Below, one piece after another: positions 16,401-25,556 of a stretch of DNA of 55,304 bases (positions are counted from its first letter, which is position 1; each line of letters starts with the position of its first letter). The notes under the pieces were generated by a model. It was not told where the DNA came from, did no database searches, and saw nothing but the letters and a program-made list of their open reading frames with translations. The translations under genes were made by a program, and so were the position numbers. Source of the stretch: an uncultured Bacteroidales bacterium (GTDB lineage: Bacteria; Bacteroidota; Bacteroidia; Bacteroidales; F082); the NCBI GenBank assembly GCA_947302205.1, contig CAMYVD010000011.1, positions 1 to 55,304 of the forward strand. Direction: 5' to 3'.

Positions 16401-17992
16401 GTCAAGGCAATGTGGACATTAAAGGCTCATTGCAAAAGCCCGACCTGCAAGGCACTTTGAAAATCACGGAGGGTGGAGGCAAAATCAACCTATTGAACAC
16501 CTTCTACACGTTCAGCCCCACCATCAGGCTGACCGAAGACCTCATCACATTAAACGACCTGACCCTCAGGGACACCTTGGGCAATACCGCCATGGTCGTG
16601 GGAAGCATCAAACATGACCATTTAAAGGACATGTACCTTGACATCAAGATGTACCCGAAGAATTTCCTTGCCATGGCCACCACGTCACTCGAAAGCGAGT
16701 CCTATTACGGCACGGCCATTGCCAACGGCATTGTTACCGCTCAAGGTCCAGTCGACAATCTGAGCCTCAAAATCAAAGCAATCACCCAGAAAGGCACTAC
16801 CTTCACCCTTCCACTCGGTGGCTCCTCCAAGGTCAAGAAGCATGAGTTCATCACCTTCGTGAACCATGAGGAACCTACAGATGAAGAGGAAGAGTCTGTT
16901 GTTGAAGTCCCTGTCAAGAAATCAAAAAGCAACATCAATCTTGGACTGGACATTACCGTCAACAAAGAATCGCAAGTCAAGATTGGACTCCCCAACGGAC
17001 TGGGCAGCATGGAAGCCAATGGCGACGGCAACATCAAGTTCGACCTGGCCACCTCCAACAATTCGATGTCACTCGTCGGCGATTACGTCATCAACTCAGG
17101 TAGTCTTTCCTTGAGTTTTCAAGATATCATCAGGAGAACCTTCTCTTTGGAGTCGGGCAGCAGCATCAAATGGACCGGTGACCCCGTGAACGGTGACATC
17201 AACGTGACGGGTGTTTACCAGACCAAGGCCTCCGTCTCTTCCCTTGGCTTGATCGATTCCACTGCAGTAGGCTCAAGCAATATCAAAGTCGAGTGTTTGG
17301 TCCACCTGAAAAACAAACTCATGAACCCCGACATCAGCTTTGGATTACGGCTGCCCAACGCCTCTGAGAACCTTCAGCAATCCGTGTTTTATGTCATTGA
17401 TACCACCAACCAGTCGGAACTCCTCTTGCAAGTAGTTTCGCTATTGGTGTTCAATTCCTTCAGTTACGGCAATACCCTCAGCGGCACGGGTATCATCACA
17501 GGTCAGATCAACGATTTGATTTCACAACTGACCAATGACATCGACATCAACATCAACTATAAGTCAGGCATGGGCCAGAGCAGCGAAGAAATGACCGTGG
17601 ATCTCAAGAAACAGTTGTTTGACAACAGACTCAGCATCGAGACCAACTTCGGAGTGGTCATCCCGAACAGCACCTATTCCTCGAGTTCCACCAACTTCAT
17701 TGGCGATGTCAATGTGGACTACAAGATCACCAAGGATGGACGGTTTAGCGCACAAGTATTCAACAGGTCTAACTATAACTCCAACTATTATCAATACAAC
17801 TATTACAAGACGGTGCCCTACACCCAGGGAATCGGTCTTTCCTATAGCCGCACCTTTGACACCTTCAGGGATCTGTTCAGGCGAAGGACCAACAGGATGG
17901 ACCTTCCCAGCGGTCCCATGATTGATCGTCCACGGCCTTTAATCAACACGGGCAACAGCCAAAAGCCAACGAACAATGAGCCTTCCAAGTAA
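13481..17992 (+). CDS. tamB: TamB-like translocation and assembly module protein (DUF490)
   Basis: 1503 residues from the first usual start, a GTG. One N-terminal membrane helix (LIMVVLSVITSIFVAV) is followed by a long series of beta strands expected to form a periplasmic beta-taco/AsmA-like tube. The C-terminal DUF490 region ends with beta-rich segments such as MGQSSEEMTVDLKKQLFDNRLSIET. It likely spans the periplasm and moves phospholipid or helps outer membrane protein assembly. The reading frame continues upstream with a basic segment (KIIKKKIIHSIL), typical for the cytoplasmic side of a TamB anchor, but without ATG, GTG or TTG. A GGAGG lies just before ATT codons at 13448 and 13451, so translation may start there. 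Its end overlaps the next gene by 17 bases. Confidence 0.88.
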   Translation: MLIMVVLSVITSIFVAVQDPIIQKFAIRIAGGYISQVTEADIRIGRLYISPNFTIHIDHFLVKDLRNNDLLSVEKLRVRPIMEDIIQGDIHVGRVELTDAHANLITYEGEDHMNFQFLIDAFSSNKEKEKSDKTTPITVDQILLNSLDFQLWNQNRDKPEKTENHLMDYSHLVLRDINLDAQDLVIIGDSITSTVNYLAAVDTSGFQINDFKSQVIFYSKGLLLDGLKIGTPNSDLHLDLHMLYPSLSAFQSFVDSVTFDAVILPSTIQVSDLGPFANILYKMTDPVQFQGWMKGPVRSFRIDNLKFAFGDHTNFVGSLAMHPLDFETGKHQLNIKKLNFSYDDLANFHIPTALGVIPMPSALEPLGQGTVKGFFTGSMEKFKTELNVTSEIGNVSAALNKSMKGTQLNVFEGDIAAEHLNVGALAKAPKTIGTLNLSANVTARHGKHSGLDLDIQGGLSDVMLLGNYINDIALDGNLRNNCFNGNIVIADDELDLDFKGRFDFSDPKALGGNFTMEIASADLHQLNIIKDDPTAMLSASITANMDNINNFDQIEGALAIRNVDFTNSSGRHVMKQFDANIVNDNLLQKRIDLNCDFFDFEMAGKMNFSSIGTAFKQYVYSYVTVPQWTEGIEAFEKSGKSSEQDFIVSMNLKNPKPLTKLLMPSVNIANNTTLNATFTTKSQSLNLSLRSNYVNVNNIKIKDINCRSYSSQRRSTTRLTIDHIILRDSTETDPSILGLDGFSIVGLLQDDTIRTQIGWDDETLDDHNLATINTSFIPSSTGGRFNINYADILINDSIWKINPVNSVVFDEGNIQISNLELYNSNQSLTIDGMVPFTQNDTLAVSLHKFDLSTLDFIYQGMGLDLDGIITGSAFVSDIRENLTLLADLNIDHLGLNGQKVGDAMIFSQWNQENKSIDLDVELLNQEKKVLMLNGAYYIRRENDNLDFKLGLDDLNLAFLSPFLSGFMQRFQGLCQGNVDIKGSLQKPDLQGTLKITEGGGKINLLNTFYTFSPTIRLTEDLITLNDLTLRDTLGNTAMVVGSIKHDHLKDMYLDIKMYPKNFLAMATTSLESESYYGTAIANGIVTAQGPVDNLSLKIKAITQKGTTFTLPLGGSSKVKKHEFITFVNHEEPTDEEEESVVEVPVKKSKSNINLGLDITVNKESQVKIGLPNGLGSMEANGDGNIKFDLATSNNSMSLVGDYVINSGSLSLSFQDIIRRTFSLESGSSIKWTGDPVNGDINVTGVYQTKASVSSLGLIDSTAVGSSNIKVECLVHLKNKLMNPDISFGLRLPNASENLQQSVFYVIDTTNQSELLLQVVSLLVFNSFSYGNTLSGTGIITGQINDLISQLTNDIDININYKSGMGQSSEEMTVDLKKQLFDNRLSIETNFGVVIPNSTYSSSSTNFIGDVNVDYKITKDGRFSAQVFNRSNYNSNYYQYNYYKTVPYTQGIGLSYSRTFDTFRDLFRRRTNRMDLPSGPMIDRPRPLINTGNSQKPTNNEPSK

Positions 17993-20900
17993 CGCTTTCA
18001 GGGTATATCAGGCCTCCGCAGGATCGGGTAAGACCTACACGATCGTCAAGGAGTATTTAGGCTTGTGCTTAGGGAGTGAGGCTGCAACGGAAAACTTCCG
18101 TCAGATTCTTGCCATCACCTTCACCAACATGGCCGCCAACGAGATGAAAGCCAAGATCCTGCAACAGATCAACGACATCATCCACAGCGACCCAAGCCAG
18201 GAAGCCCAAGGCATGGAAGCCGACTTGATCAAGGAACTCGGCATTGACCGGAAATCGCTGAAATCCCATGCGGAGACGCTGTTTCAAAAGATCATCCACG
18301 ACTACAGCAGCTTCTGTGTCAGCACCATCGATGCCTTCGTGCAACGGCTCTCGCGCTCTTTTGCCAAAGACCTGAACCTGCCCACACAATTCAACGTGAG
18401 CATCGATGAGGACGAAGTCGCTGATGCCATCACCGAGCGCATCGGCGAGCAAATCGGCTCTGCGAATCCCTTCCTGACCAAGATTCTGGAGGACTTCAGC
18501 GAGATGAAGTTCGATAGCGAGAAAAGCCCGAAAATCGCCAACAACATCCACGATTTCGTCAAAAAGCTCTTCTCGGAAGAGGCGTTTCAAAAAAACGAGG
18601 AAAACCATTTCGAGACCGAGGAACAATATCAGGAGACCCTTGAATTCATCAGTAAGGGAATCTACCCCTTTGAAGCTGAATGCAAGCAATTTGTGCGCGA
18701 TTTTGAAGGTTTCATCAAAGCCAACAACCTCACTGAAGACGACTTCAACTTCAAGGCCAAAGGGCCTTGCCTAAGCTTCCTGAAAAACCTCAAGGAGAAC
18801 AAGTTGCCCACACTTGGCGAGCGTCAACTGCAACTCATCGACGGGACTTTCAACTGGTATTCGAAAGCCTTGCCCAAAAACTCCGGATCGGGATTTGACA
18901 GCATAGACGCGGATTTCCAGCAGGTGTTCGTCCGTTTCCTGAAGCGCTACCAACAGCAGATTGGGAATTACCAATTCTTTAAGAGCCAACTCAGCCTGCT
19001 CAGCCTTTACGTGCTGCGATCCAAGATCAAAGCGGAGTTGGAAGCCTATATCGGCGAAGAGCAAATCGTCCATATCTCCGAGTTCAACAAGCGCATCAAT
19101 GAACTCATGGGCGATTTTACGGTACCCTTTGTATATGAGCGCCTCGGCGAACACTTCAAGTACCTTTTCATCGACGAGTTCCAGGACACTTCGGTGCTGC
19201 AATGGCAAAACCTGATCCCCCTACTCGACAACAGCCTCGCCAGCAACATGAGCATGGTGGTGGGCGACGGAAAGCAGTCCATCTACCGTTGGCGTAATGG
19301 CGAGGTTGGCCAAATCATCAGCCTTCCTGAGATTTTCAGCAAACCCAACGACAGTCCAGCGTTTGACGATTTTGAGCGAAGCCTCATCAACCATTTCGAT
19401 TTCAACGAGTTGAAGCGGAACTACCGATCGTTCAAAAACATCGTGGAATTCAACAACAGTTTCTTTGATTTTAGCTCGCATTACCTATCCTCCGACTGCC
19501 GTAAGGTTTATGCCGATATCAACCCTAGATACAATAAGGAAGTCTCCATCACGCAGCAAAGCACCATCGACGAAGAGGGCTTTGTGCAAGCGGAACTTTT
19601 CGACCCGTCCGACAGCGACGAGGCCATGCTGCAACGCATCAAAGAACTCATTGAGGATTTGACTGGCAAAGGCTTCAAGAAAAACGACATCACCGTCTTG
19701 GTTCGTAAAAACAAAACAGGATCCCTAATTGCCAACTATCTGAATGAGAACGGCATTGAGGTCGTCTCCGCCGAATCCATCCTGCTGAAGACCTCCGACA
19801 AGGTCCAGCTCATCATCAGCACGCTCGACTATTTGATTCACGATGACAACGCTGCCGTGATTGCCTCGGTGCTGTATTTTTGGCATGCCACACACCATAA
19901 AGAATTTAATGGAGTCGTAGACGGCATCTTTGACCAAGCCAACAGCATCGCCAAAGGAGAAACCGACATCGAAAGCGCTATGGGATTGGAACCCCGGGCG
20001 CTCAAATCGTTGCTGTCCAAGTCATACAGCCTCTACGACCTCTGCTCTGCCATGATGCGGCTATACGGCTTCAACACCGTGGGCGATTCCTTCCTCAACT
20101 TCCTGCTCGACGTGGTCTACAAATGGCAATCGTCCGACGAATCCGGCATCGGTAGCTTTTTGGAATACTGGGAAAAGAAAAAAGACAAACTCTCGGTGAT
20201 CTGCGGCAATGCCGACGCGGTCAACATCATGACCATCCATAAATCCAAGGGGCTGGAGTTCAACGTAGTAATCTATCCTTTCATGGTAGACAACCTCGAC
20301 GACAAAAAGCCCGGTTCCCTATGGATCTCACCGGAAGCTTTGGGATTCGAGCCCATTCCCAAGATCGACAAGGTACAGTTCACCATTACCAAGGACAGTG
20401 CGACCTGGTCGCCACAGGCAGCTCAACTGGCTGAGCAGGAGAACGACAAGGTACGCTTGGACAATATGAACCTCAATTATGTGGCCTTCACCCGTGCCGT
20501 GCAAAGGCTGCACATCCTCGCCTATCAATCCAAGGACGACAGTAAGAGTCCGCTCAACGCGTTCCTCAAGGAACATCCTGACACCTACGGCGACCCCGAT
20601 TCAAGAAAAGTGGAGCGAAAAAAAGATCGTCACGAGATAAAGGATGTGTTCACCGAATCGGCTTCCGGCGACTGGTTCAACAAGATCACCATCGACCCCA
20701 ATCCAAGCATGTTTTGGGCCAATCCCGACGACAAGATGAGCCCTGTGGAATGGGGAGAGTTTGTACATCGGGTTTTGTCTGAAGTTCAGGACCGAGACGG
20801 TTTCGACCATGCGATCGATCCCTATCTCAACTCCGGTGTAATTGATCGTCCAACCGCCGACATGCTCAGAACGCTGTTTAGAGAGATGGCTAACCATCCT

Positions 20901-21215
20901 GTGATTTGTAGCGCTTTCAGTCCAATTGCCAAGGTCAAGAACGAATGCGAAATCTTGCTCGCCGACGGCAACATTGTTCGACCAGACCGTTATGCTGAAT
21001 TGCCCGACAAGGTTATCTTACTTGACTACAAAACTGGCAAACCCGACAAGGAACACCATCGTCAATTGAACACCTACAGGCTGGTGCTGAATAAAATGGT
21101 CTCGAAACCCATTGAGGCCTATTTAGTCTATTTAAACAACAAGTTGAAGGTAGTTCCGGTTACTGCGGAAGATCAGCAGCTGGCCTTCTTTTTTCCATCC
21201 TCCTCAAAACAATAA
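17976..21215 (+). CDS. UvrD/Rep-type helicase with C-terminal RecB-like nuclease (AddA-like)
   Basis: 1079 residues, ATP-dependent double-strand break processing enzyme of the exonuclease V beta/AddA type. Visible: Walker A ASAGSGKT (about residues 13-20), motif Ia LAITFTNMAANEMK, Walker B FIDEFQDTS, VVGDGKQSIYRWR, LKRNYRS, TIHKSKGLEF, and the motif VI region YVAFTRAVQRL. A PD-(D/E)XK nuclease is indicated at the C-terminus by PDRYAE and LLDYKTGK. A partner AddB is not seen in the window. It is probably co-transcribed with the TamB-like gene. Its 3' end overlaps the convergent tatC by 56 bases. Confidence 0.9.
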   Translation: MSLPSNAFRVYQASAGSGKTYTIVKEYLGLCLGSEAATENFRQILAITFTNMAANEMKAKILQQINDIIHSDPSQEAQGMEADLIKELGIDRKSLKSHAETLFQKIIHDYSSFCVSTIDAFVQRLSRSFAKDLNLPTQFNVSIDEDEVADAITERIGEQIGSANPFLTKILEDFSEMKFDSEKSPKIANNIHDFVKKLFSEEAFQKNEENHFETEEQYQETLEFISKGIYPFEAECKQFVRDFEGFIKANNLTEDDFNFKAKGPCLSFLKNLKENKLPTLGERQLQLIDGTFNWYSKALPKNSGSGFDSIDADFQQVFVRFLKRYQQQIGNYQFFKSQLSLLSLYVLRSKIKAELEAYIGEEQIVHISEFNKRINELMGDFTVPFVYERLGEHFKYLFIDEFQDTSVLQWQNLIPLLDNSLASNMSMVVGDGKQSIYRWRNGEVGQIISLPEIFSKPNDSPAFDDFERSLINHFDFNELKRNYRSFKNIVEFNNSFFDFSSHYLSSDCRKVYADINPRYNKEVSITQQSTIDEEGFVQAELFDPSDSDEAMLQRIKELIEDLTGKGFKKNDITVLVRKNKTGSLIANYLNENGIEVVSAESILLKTSDKVQLIISTLDYLIHDDNAAVIASVLYFWHATHHKEFNGVVDGIFDQANSIAKGETDIESAMGLEPRALKSLLSKSYSLYDLCSAMMRLYGFNTVGDSFLNFLLDVVYKWQSSDESGIGSFLEYWEKKKDKLSVICGNADAVNIMTIHKSKGLEFNVVIYPFMVDNLDDKKPGSLWISPEALGFEPIPKIDKVQFTITKDSATWSPQAAQLAEQENDKVRLDNMNLNYVAFTRAVQRLHILAYQSKDDSKSPLNAFLKEHPDTYGDPDSRKVERKKDRHEIKDVFTESASGDWFNKITIDPNPSMFWANPDDKMSPVEWGEFVHRVLSEVQDRDGFDHAIDPYLNSGVIDRPTADMLRTLFREMANHPVICSAFSPIAKVKNECEILLADGNIVRPDRYAELPDKVILLDYKTGKPDKEHHRQLNTYRLVLNKMVSKPIEAYLVYLNNKLKVVPVTAEDQQLAFFFPSSSKQ

Positions 21216-22011
21216 TGCTAACCTCATATAGCAAATAAAGTGGGATGGTGACCAAAATCAACGTCATCAAATCCGGAGGGGTGATGACTGCTGCAACAAT
21301 CATAATAACAAGGAAAGCGTATTTACTGTATTGTCTCAAAAGCGCTGAACTCACCACTTCCAGTTTCCCCAAGAAAAAAGCGATAACAGGCAACTGAAAC
21401 ACCAACCCCATGACCAACGTCAATGTCGTGAAAGTACTGATGTATGATTTCAAGGTGATGTTGCTCTCTACCAGATTCGAGACGTTGTAGGTACCCAGAA
21501 ACCTGAAGGAAATGGGAAACAGGATAAAGTACGACATCAACACGCCAACAACAAAAAGCACATACATGGTGACGGCCACGCTAACCGAGTATTTCTTCTC
21601 ATTCTCATACAAGGCAGGCGTGATGAAACGAAATAGTTCAACCAAAATGTAAGGTGAAGCGCAAAGCAAACCTAGGTATAAAGCCGTCGTGATATGCGTC
21701 ATGAATTGGCTAGACAATTCCGTGGCAATCAGGTTGATGTGGTATTCAGTGAAAGTGAAGTTAGAACCCAATCGATGCAAGAATCTCTCTATGTAACGGT
21801 ACGTGACAAAATCCCATTGACTGGGAGCCATCAACAATTCGAAAGTCTTTTCCTTGAAGCAGAAAATGGCAATAGCCAGCACCATCACCACAGCGATGAT
21901 GCGGAACAACATTCGGCGGAGCACCTCAAGGTGTCCGCCGAATGTCATCAGATTCGGATCGGGCTTATTGTCCGGCTCCGTTGTCTTCTTTGGGCTCGGC
22001 TTGCGCTTCAT
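21160..22011 (-). CDS. tatC: Sec-independent protein translocase TatC
   Basis: Core receptor of the twin-arginine translocase in the inner membrane. Up to 283 residues. The conserved [11 protein letters not shown] starts at residue about 23 and is followed by six predicted membrane helices, with [22 protein letters not shown] in the middle and [22 protein letters not shown] near the end. The first 21 residues (Lys/Pro-rich) overlap the end of tatA by 47 bases; an internal ATG at 21948 would give the more usual short N-terminus. It is the last gene of the CXXX peptide block, downstream of the maturases and tatA. Confidence 0.95.
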   Translation of the reverse strand: MKRKPSPKKTTEPDNKPDPNLMTFGGHLEVLRRMLFRIIAVVMVLAIAIFCFKEKTFELLMAPSQWDFVTYRYIERFLHRLGSNFTFTEYHINLIATELSSQFMTHITTALYLGLLCASPYILVELFRFITPALYENEKKYSVSVAVTMYVLFVVGVLMSYFILFPISFRFLGTYNVSNLVESNITLKSYISTFTTLTLVMGLVFQLPVIAFFLGKLEVVSSALLRQYSKYAFLVIMIVAAVITPPDLMTLILVTIPLYLLYEVSIIVLRRMEKRRPAADLPQ

Positions 22012-22186
22012 CCGTCACTTCTTCAGGTTTCTCTTCCTGTAAAGGCTCGTTCATTCCTTGCTTGAAACTTTGCACACCTTTACCCAAACCTTTCATCAGC
22101 TCAGGCACTTTCTTTCCACCGAAGATAAGCAGAGCCACACCAGCTATAAGCAGCAGCTCTGTAGTTCCTATGAATAACAGTGTCAT
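21965..22186 (-). CDS. tatA: Sec-independent protein translocase TatA/B-like subunit
   Basis: 73 residues. Short N-terminal membrane helix ([20 protein letters not shown]) with the polar Glu typical of TatA, then the FGGKKVPEL hinge and an amphipathic helix ([13 protein letters not shown]), then an acidic Glu/Pro-rich tail. No separate tatB is present; a single TatA plus TatC is a known minimal arrangement. Its ATG overlaps the stop of the upstream CXXX modification protein (ATGA at 22183-22186), so it is translated together with the peptide-modifying genes. Confidence 0.95.
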   Translation of the reverse strand: MTLLFIGTTELLLIAGVALLIFGGKKVPELMKGLGKGVQSFKQGMNEPLQEEKPEEVTDEAQAEPKEDNGAGQ

Positions 22187-22452
22187 GATACGAGGTAAAT
22201 TTCGTTGGTATCAAAGTTGATTTCCCAGTTGCCGTTTTCAGCAGACTCCCATTGGTATTTTTGAGCCATGCGGTCCCACCAACCCTGGAACTTGGTTCCT
22301 GTCTCGCCCATGTCTTTTACGAGTTTCTCGTAAAGTTCAGTGTTGTCGGCTTTGAGGATCTTCGCCAGTTCGTTCAGACCGTTTCTTCTTTCGAAAAGTT
22401 GCTGGATTTCGTTCTTTTCTTCAGGGGTTACCTGACCTACTTTCTTCTTCAT
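22183..22452 (-). CDS. CXXX repeat peptide modification system small protein
   Basis: 89 residues, no signal peptide, no membrane segment, no Cys. It begins [20 protein letters not shown], continues with an alpha-helical part ([12 protein letters not shown]) and ends with a short Trp-containing stretch ([15 protein letters not shown]) and beta-type tail. It matches what I remember of the small accessory protein that travels with CXXX-repeat peptides and their radical SAM maturases; biochemical role unknown, perhaps precursor binding or delivery. It lies 10 bases after the 330-residue maturase and overlaps tatA by four bases. Confidence 0.75.
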   Translation of the reverse strand: MKKKVGQVTPEEKNEIQQLFERRNGLNELAKILKADNTELYEKLVKDMGETGTKFQGWWDRMAQKYQWESAENGNWEINFDTNEIYLVS

Positions 22453-22462
22453 AATATACTGT

Positions 22463-23455
22463 TTAGAATTCTTTTCTTACGTCAAATGGATCCAAATAAT
22501 CAATCTCCTTAATGTTAATTTCTGGCATAAACTCCCCTACTTTGCGAATGTCGTTCAACAGGTCGCGGGAAGCATTGCGCTCGATATGGGCCATTACGCA
22601 TTGTTGATGTGAGGGTGTATTGAGATCCCAAGTCAACTTGCGGTTGAGCCAGAGGCAGCGACGGCATTGGTAGGCATCACACTTGCGGCACAGCGGTGCG
22701 TAATTCAGTTTAAGCAGTTGGGGATTGGGAATATCCAAACCCTTTTCCAAGTCGCCAACTGAATTGTCCGAAGAGGGCTGATGATGATTCATTTGGTTGA
22801 AGACCTGCATCCGCTCATCGTAATAGAATGCCGGACAAAGATAGAACTTCCCGTTCGGGGCAAGGGTGATGTTGCTCACGCCAGCCTCGCAGTTGTGCAT
22901 CTTCTCCAGCATCATTCGGTCGGTTAGCAGGTTGAACTGAGGCGATTGGCCTTGCTTGTAAAGGTCCAGCAAAGCGGTATTCCACTCGTTCAGCACCTGC
23001 TTATAAGCTTCAATCTGCTCGTCCGCGAACTGCTCTACATCGGTGATGCAAAGGTTGATGCGTTTTCCTTGGGCAAATAGTTTGACGATTTCATCCTTCT
23101 GTTTCAGCATTTCACTGAAAGACAAACGCAGAACCAGATTCTGGGCATCGACATTTTCGGGAATATCCATGGCTACTTCCACATCAGCTTCACTTTCGTC
23201 ATTAAGGCCCGTGTCGGGCTTCTTACCGATGGGATATATCTTCACATTGTCAATACTCTCGATAATCGAAGCATATTCCTCTGGCAAAGCATAATCGGGA
23301 AAAACATACTGAATCATCAGGTTTTGCTTCATCCCGAAAAGGATACCCTTTTTGAGGGTTTCTAACGGCATGAGGTTGCGTTCTTCCAGCGGATTGTCGG
23401 CATGGCAGTAGGCCACGCTGGTGTCGTCTAAGATTATAACAAGGTATTGCAGCAT
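22463..23455 (-). CDS. CXXX repeat peptide maturase (SPASM-like, without radical SAM motif)
   Basis: 330 residues, cytosolic. No CxxxCxxC radical SAM motif is present. The C-terminal third has Cys patterns like a SPASM/twitch iron-sulfur domain: MHNCEAGVSNITLAPNGKFY, LCPAF, PLCRKCDAYQCRRCLW, then HQQCVMAHIERNASR. The N-terminal 180 residues are alpha/beta (YLVIILDDTSVAYCHA, LRLSFSEMLK). It agrees with the protein family named CXXX repeat peptide maturase, found next to a radical SAM partner. It starts three bases after the stop of that partner, so the two are surely co-translated and may act as a heterodimer. Confidence 0.78.
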   Translation of the reverse strand: MLQYLVIILDDTSVAYCHADNPLEERNLMPLETLKKGILFGMKQNLMIQYVFPDYALPEEYASIIESIDNVKIYPIGKKPDTGLNDESEADVEVAMDIPENVDAQNLVLRLSFSEMLKQKDEIVKLFAQGKRINLCITDVEQFADEQIEAYKQVLNEWNTALLDLYKQGQSPQFNLLTDRMMLEKMHNCEAGVSNITLAPNGKFYLCPAFYYDERMQVFNQMNHHQPSSDNSVGDLEKGLDIPNPQLLKLNYAPLCRKCDAYQCRRCLWLNRKLTWDLNTPSHQQCVMAHIERNASRDLLNDIRKVGEFMPEINIKEIDYLDPFDVRKEF

Positions 23456-23458
23456 GGC

Positions 23459-24679
23459 TTAACAGATTTCAGGTTTCACTTCGCGTTTGTTGGCTTCGTA
23501 CTGTTCGCGCAAGTCTTCGAGTTCGAGTTTGCGGTAGAGCTTGTTCCAATAGTAGTTGTTGGCACGCACGCGGGCCTTGTGCATGAGGCAGATGGCCGTG
23601 GCACGTTGGAATACAGTATGCGTTTGGGCAGCATCATAGTTCTCGCCTTGACACCATGCACAGCCACTAGCCACTTCACATTCGAGACATTTCTGAGGAC
23701 TTTGGGTCACGCGGTCCAAAGTGAGGAAAGAACGTATCTTGTTCTTATCAATACCGTCTTTAATATTCCCGATAATCCATGCATCCTTGTCGCGGAGCGA
23801 GTATTGCGCAAAGCGGGTGCAGGGATAGAGGTTGCCAGCAGCGTCCACACTGAGCATCTTGCCTGCACCGCACCAGTTCTGGTTGTCACGTTCTGGGTCC
23901 ATTGGCTTGCCGATAAGCTCCGAGAAGAACGAGCAAGAATAATCTTGATAATACCCGCCGTCGATGATGGCATCGGCCAATTGCATCAGTTGTTCCTCGA
24001 ATTTCAAGTCATCACCTTCCTGCCAGACATCCTCGAACACCACGTTGATATTCACCTCGTGAATGCCGAGGCCATAGAGGTGCAACACGCTCTCAGTAAT
24101 ATAAGGGATGTCCGCCGAGGAAATGGTAACCTTGGTGCCACCAAATGGGAATTGCTCCAACCACAGCGGAATGTTCTTCACCACATCCTTGTAGGAGCCT
24201 TTCTCGGTGATTTTGTACACGCGGTTGAGATCGTGCTTCTTCTCCGTTCCGTCAATGGTGATACCGATGGACAGGTGCTCACGGTTCTTTTTGATAAAAT
24301 CTTGAACAGCTTTCTCGTGATAGTTGATGCCATTGGTGGAGAAAGAGAAACGGTAACTATTGAACCAGTGATGGTTTCGCCTAAAGAGTTCTGTCTTGAT
24401 GTAATCGCAAATCTTGTCGATAAGCTCGATTTCAAGGAATGGCTCGCCGCCGATGAAGTCCCACACCACTGATTCGTAAGCGAAATCGGGATCGGTCTCA
24501 TGATCGAGCACATAGTCGATGAAGGTCTTGGCTACCTCCCAAGGCATCCGTTCCTTCACGTTCTTGCCCACAAGGTAGCAGTATTTGCAGGCCAATTGGC
24601 AGTCCTTGGTGACGATGAAGGTGATGTTCTTCGCCATACCCCCTTTCCAAGGCTCGTTACTATCTTTGATTTTTGTCAT
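23459..24679 (-). CDS. Radical SAM peptide maturase, CXXX-repeat target family
   Basis: 406 residues. Radical SAM cluster Cys C27, C31, C34 in KDCQLACKYCYL; SAM-binding GGEP at 77-80. The C-terminal SPASM region has NWCGAGKMLSVDAAGNLYPC and CLECEVASGCAWCQGENYD with a final CLMHK, giving ligands for two auxiliary [4Fe-4S] clusters. This is the anaerobic sulfatase-maturating/peptide-modifying subclass. The CXXX-repeat assignment comes from the adjacent precursors and accessory genes. The expected substrate is the Cys-rich core of the four precursor proteins upstream; the chemistry (thioether or other crosslink) is not known. Confidence 0.88.
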   Translation of the reverse strand: MTKIKDSNEPWKGGMAKNITFIVTKDCQLACKYCYLVGKNVKERMPWEVAKTFIDYVLDHETDPDFAYESVVWDFIGGEPFLEIELIDKICDYIKTELFRRNHHWFNSYRFSFSTNGINYHEKAVQDFIKKNREHLSIGITIDGTEKKHDLNRVYKITEKGSYKDVVKNIPLWLEQFPFGGTKVTISSADIPYITESVLHLYGLGIHEVNINVVFEDVWQEGDDLKFEEQLMQLADAIIDGGYYQDYSCSFFSELIGKPMDPERDNQNWCGAGKMLSVDAAGNLYPCTRFAQYSLRDKDAWIIGNIKDGIDKNKIRSFLTLDRVTQSPQKCLECEVASGCAWCQGENYDAAQTHTVFQRATAICLMHKARVRANNYYWNKLYRKLELEDLREQYEANKREVKPEIC

Positions 24680-24769
24680 TTTTAAATCTTTCTCTGAATT
24701 TTCTTAACAACCTGTGTATGTCCCCCTCATAAAACTACGATTATGTCCATTAATTTTACATTGAAATAA

Positions 24770-25513
24770 TTATGAACTTAACCCTGAACAATGTCCGCTA
24801 CAGGTTTGGACGCACATTCCAGAACATGTTGATTTGCATAATATTGAACATGTGCCATAACAGTTTACGCTGCAAGATTGGAGGCACGAACTACATGTTG
24901 TACTGCCACTACCTTTACAAGAGGAAGTACATGCACCATGACATAGTCCGCTGCATTGGGAATTACATGCGGTTTGACACGAATTGTTGCATGCGCCTTT
25001 ACAAGTCTTATCGCATGCGAACGAACAACCCTGGAAGCATGTTTCCGTACAAGAGCCACAGCTTGTTCTTGCCGTACCTGTACAAGTGTTCGAACAACCA
25101 CTTCCACACGATCCTGAACAATTGGAAGAACAACCACTTCCGCAAGTAGAAGTGCAGCCAGACGAGCAGCTGGAACTACATGATGAGCACCCCGATCCGG
25201 TACTGGAACCCGTACAAGTGTTCGAACAACCCGAGCACCCCGATCCGGTACTGGAACCCGTACATGTTCCCGAGCATGTTCCCGAGCATGTAGAAGAACA
25301 GCCACTGCAACCAGTCGTTTCAGACGTTCCGCTGCATGTAGTCATACAACTTGACGAGCAGGCTGATGTACAATCCGTGCAGGGATCCTTAGCGCAACTG
25401 TTGAACACCATAGGGAAAGCACTCGACAAAGCAATAACGCCTAAAACCGGCAACGCTTTCTGGGCTGCTTCTTTGAAGAATTCTCTTCTATTTTGTAAAT
25501 CTTTGTTTTTCAT
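24770..25513 (-). CDS. CXXX-repeat precursor 4, Tat-exported lipoprotein type
   Basis: 247 residues. Twin-arginine leader NRREFFKEAAQKALPVLG (residues 8-25), hydrophobic stretch, then Cys at 40 after VFNS, which could be a lipobox. From residue 45 to the end nearly every fourth residue is Cys in CxxxC steps, with Ser, Thr, Gly as fillers. A 16-residue unit (CTGSSTGSGCSGCSNT type) is duplicated and visible at DNA level as copies 48 bases apart (25185 and 25233). It is the precursor nearest the maturase genes (90 bases). Probable substrate of the radical SAM enzyme; the mature form is expected in the periplasm or on the surface. Confidence 0.85.
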   Translation of the reverse strand: MKNKDLQNRREFFKEAAQKALPVLGVIALSSAFPMVFNSCAKDPCTDCTSACSSSCMTTCSGTSETTGCSGCSSTCSGTCSGTCTGSSTGSGCSGCSNTCTGSSTGSGCSSCSSSCSSGCTSTCGSGCSSNCSGSCGSGCSNTCTGTARTSCGSCTETCFQGCSFACDKTCKGACNNSCQTACNSQCSGLCHGACTSSCKGSGSTTCSSCLQSCSVNCYGTCSILCKSTCSGMCVQTCSGHCSGLSS

Positions 25514-25556
25514 TGTTGTATCGATTATTTTTTCCTATTATTCTATATCACAGTTT

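Noticed and set aside
23447..24472. 341-codon plus-strand open frame opposite the radical SAM gene
   Set aside because: Antisense to a gene with clear radical SAM and SPASM motifs.
25149..25320. CRISPR-like short repeats
   Set aside because: The repeats are in-frame coding units of the CXXX array without unique equal-length spacers and no cas genes are near.
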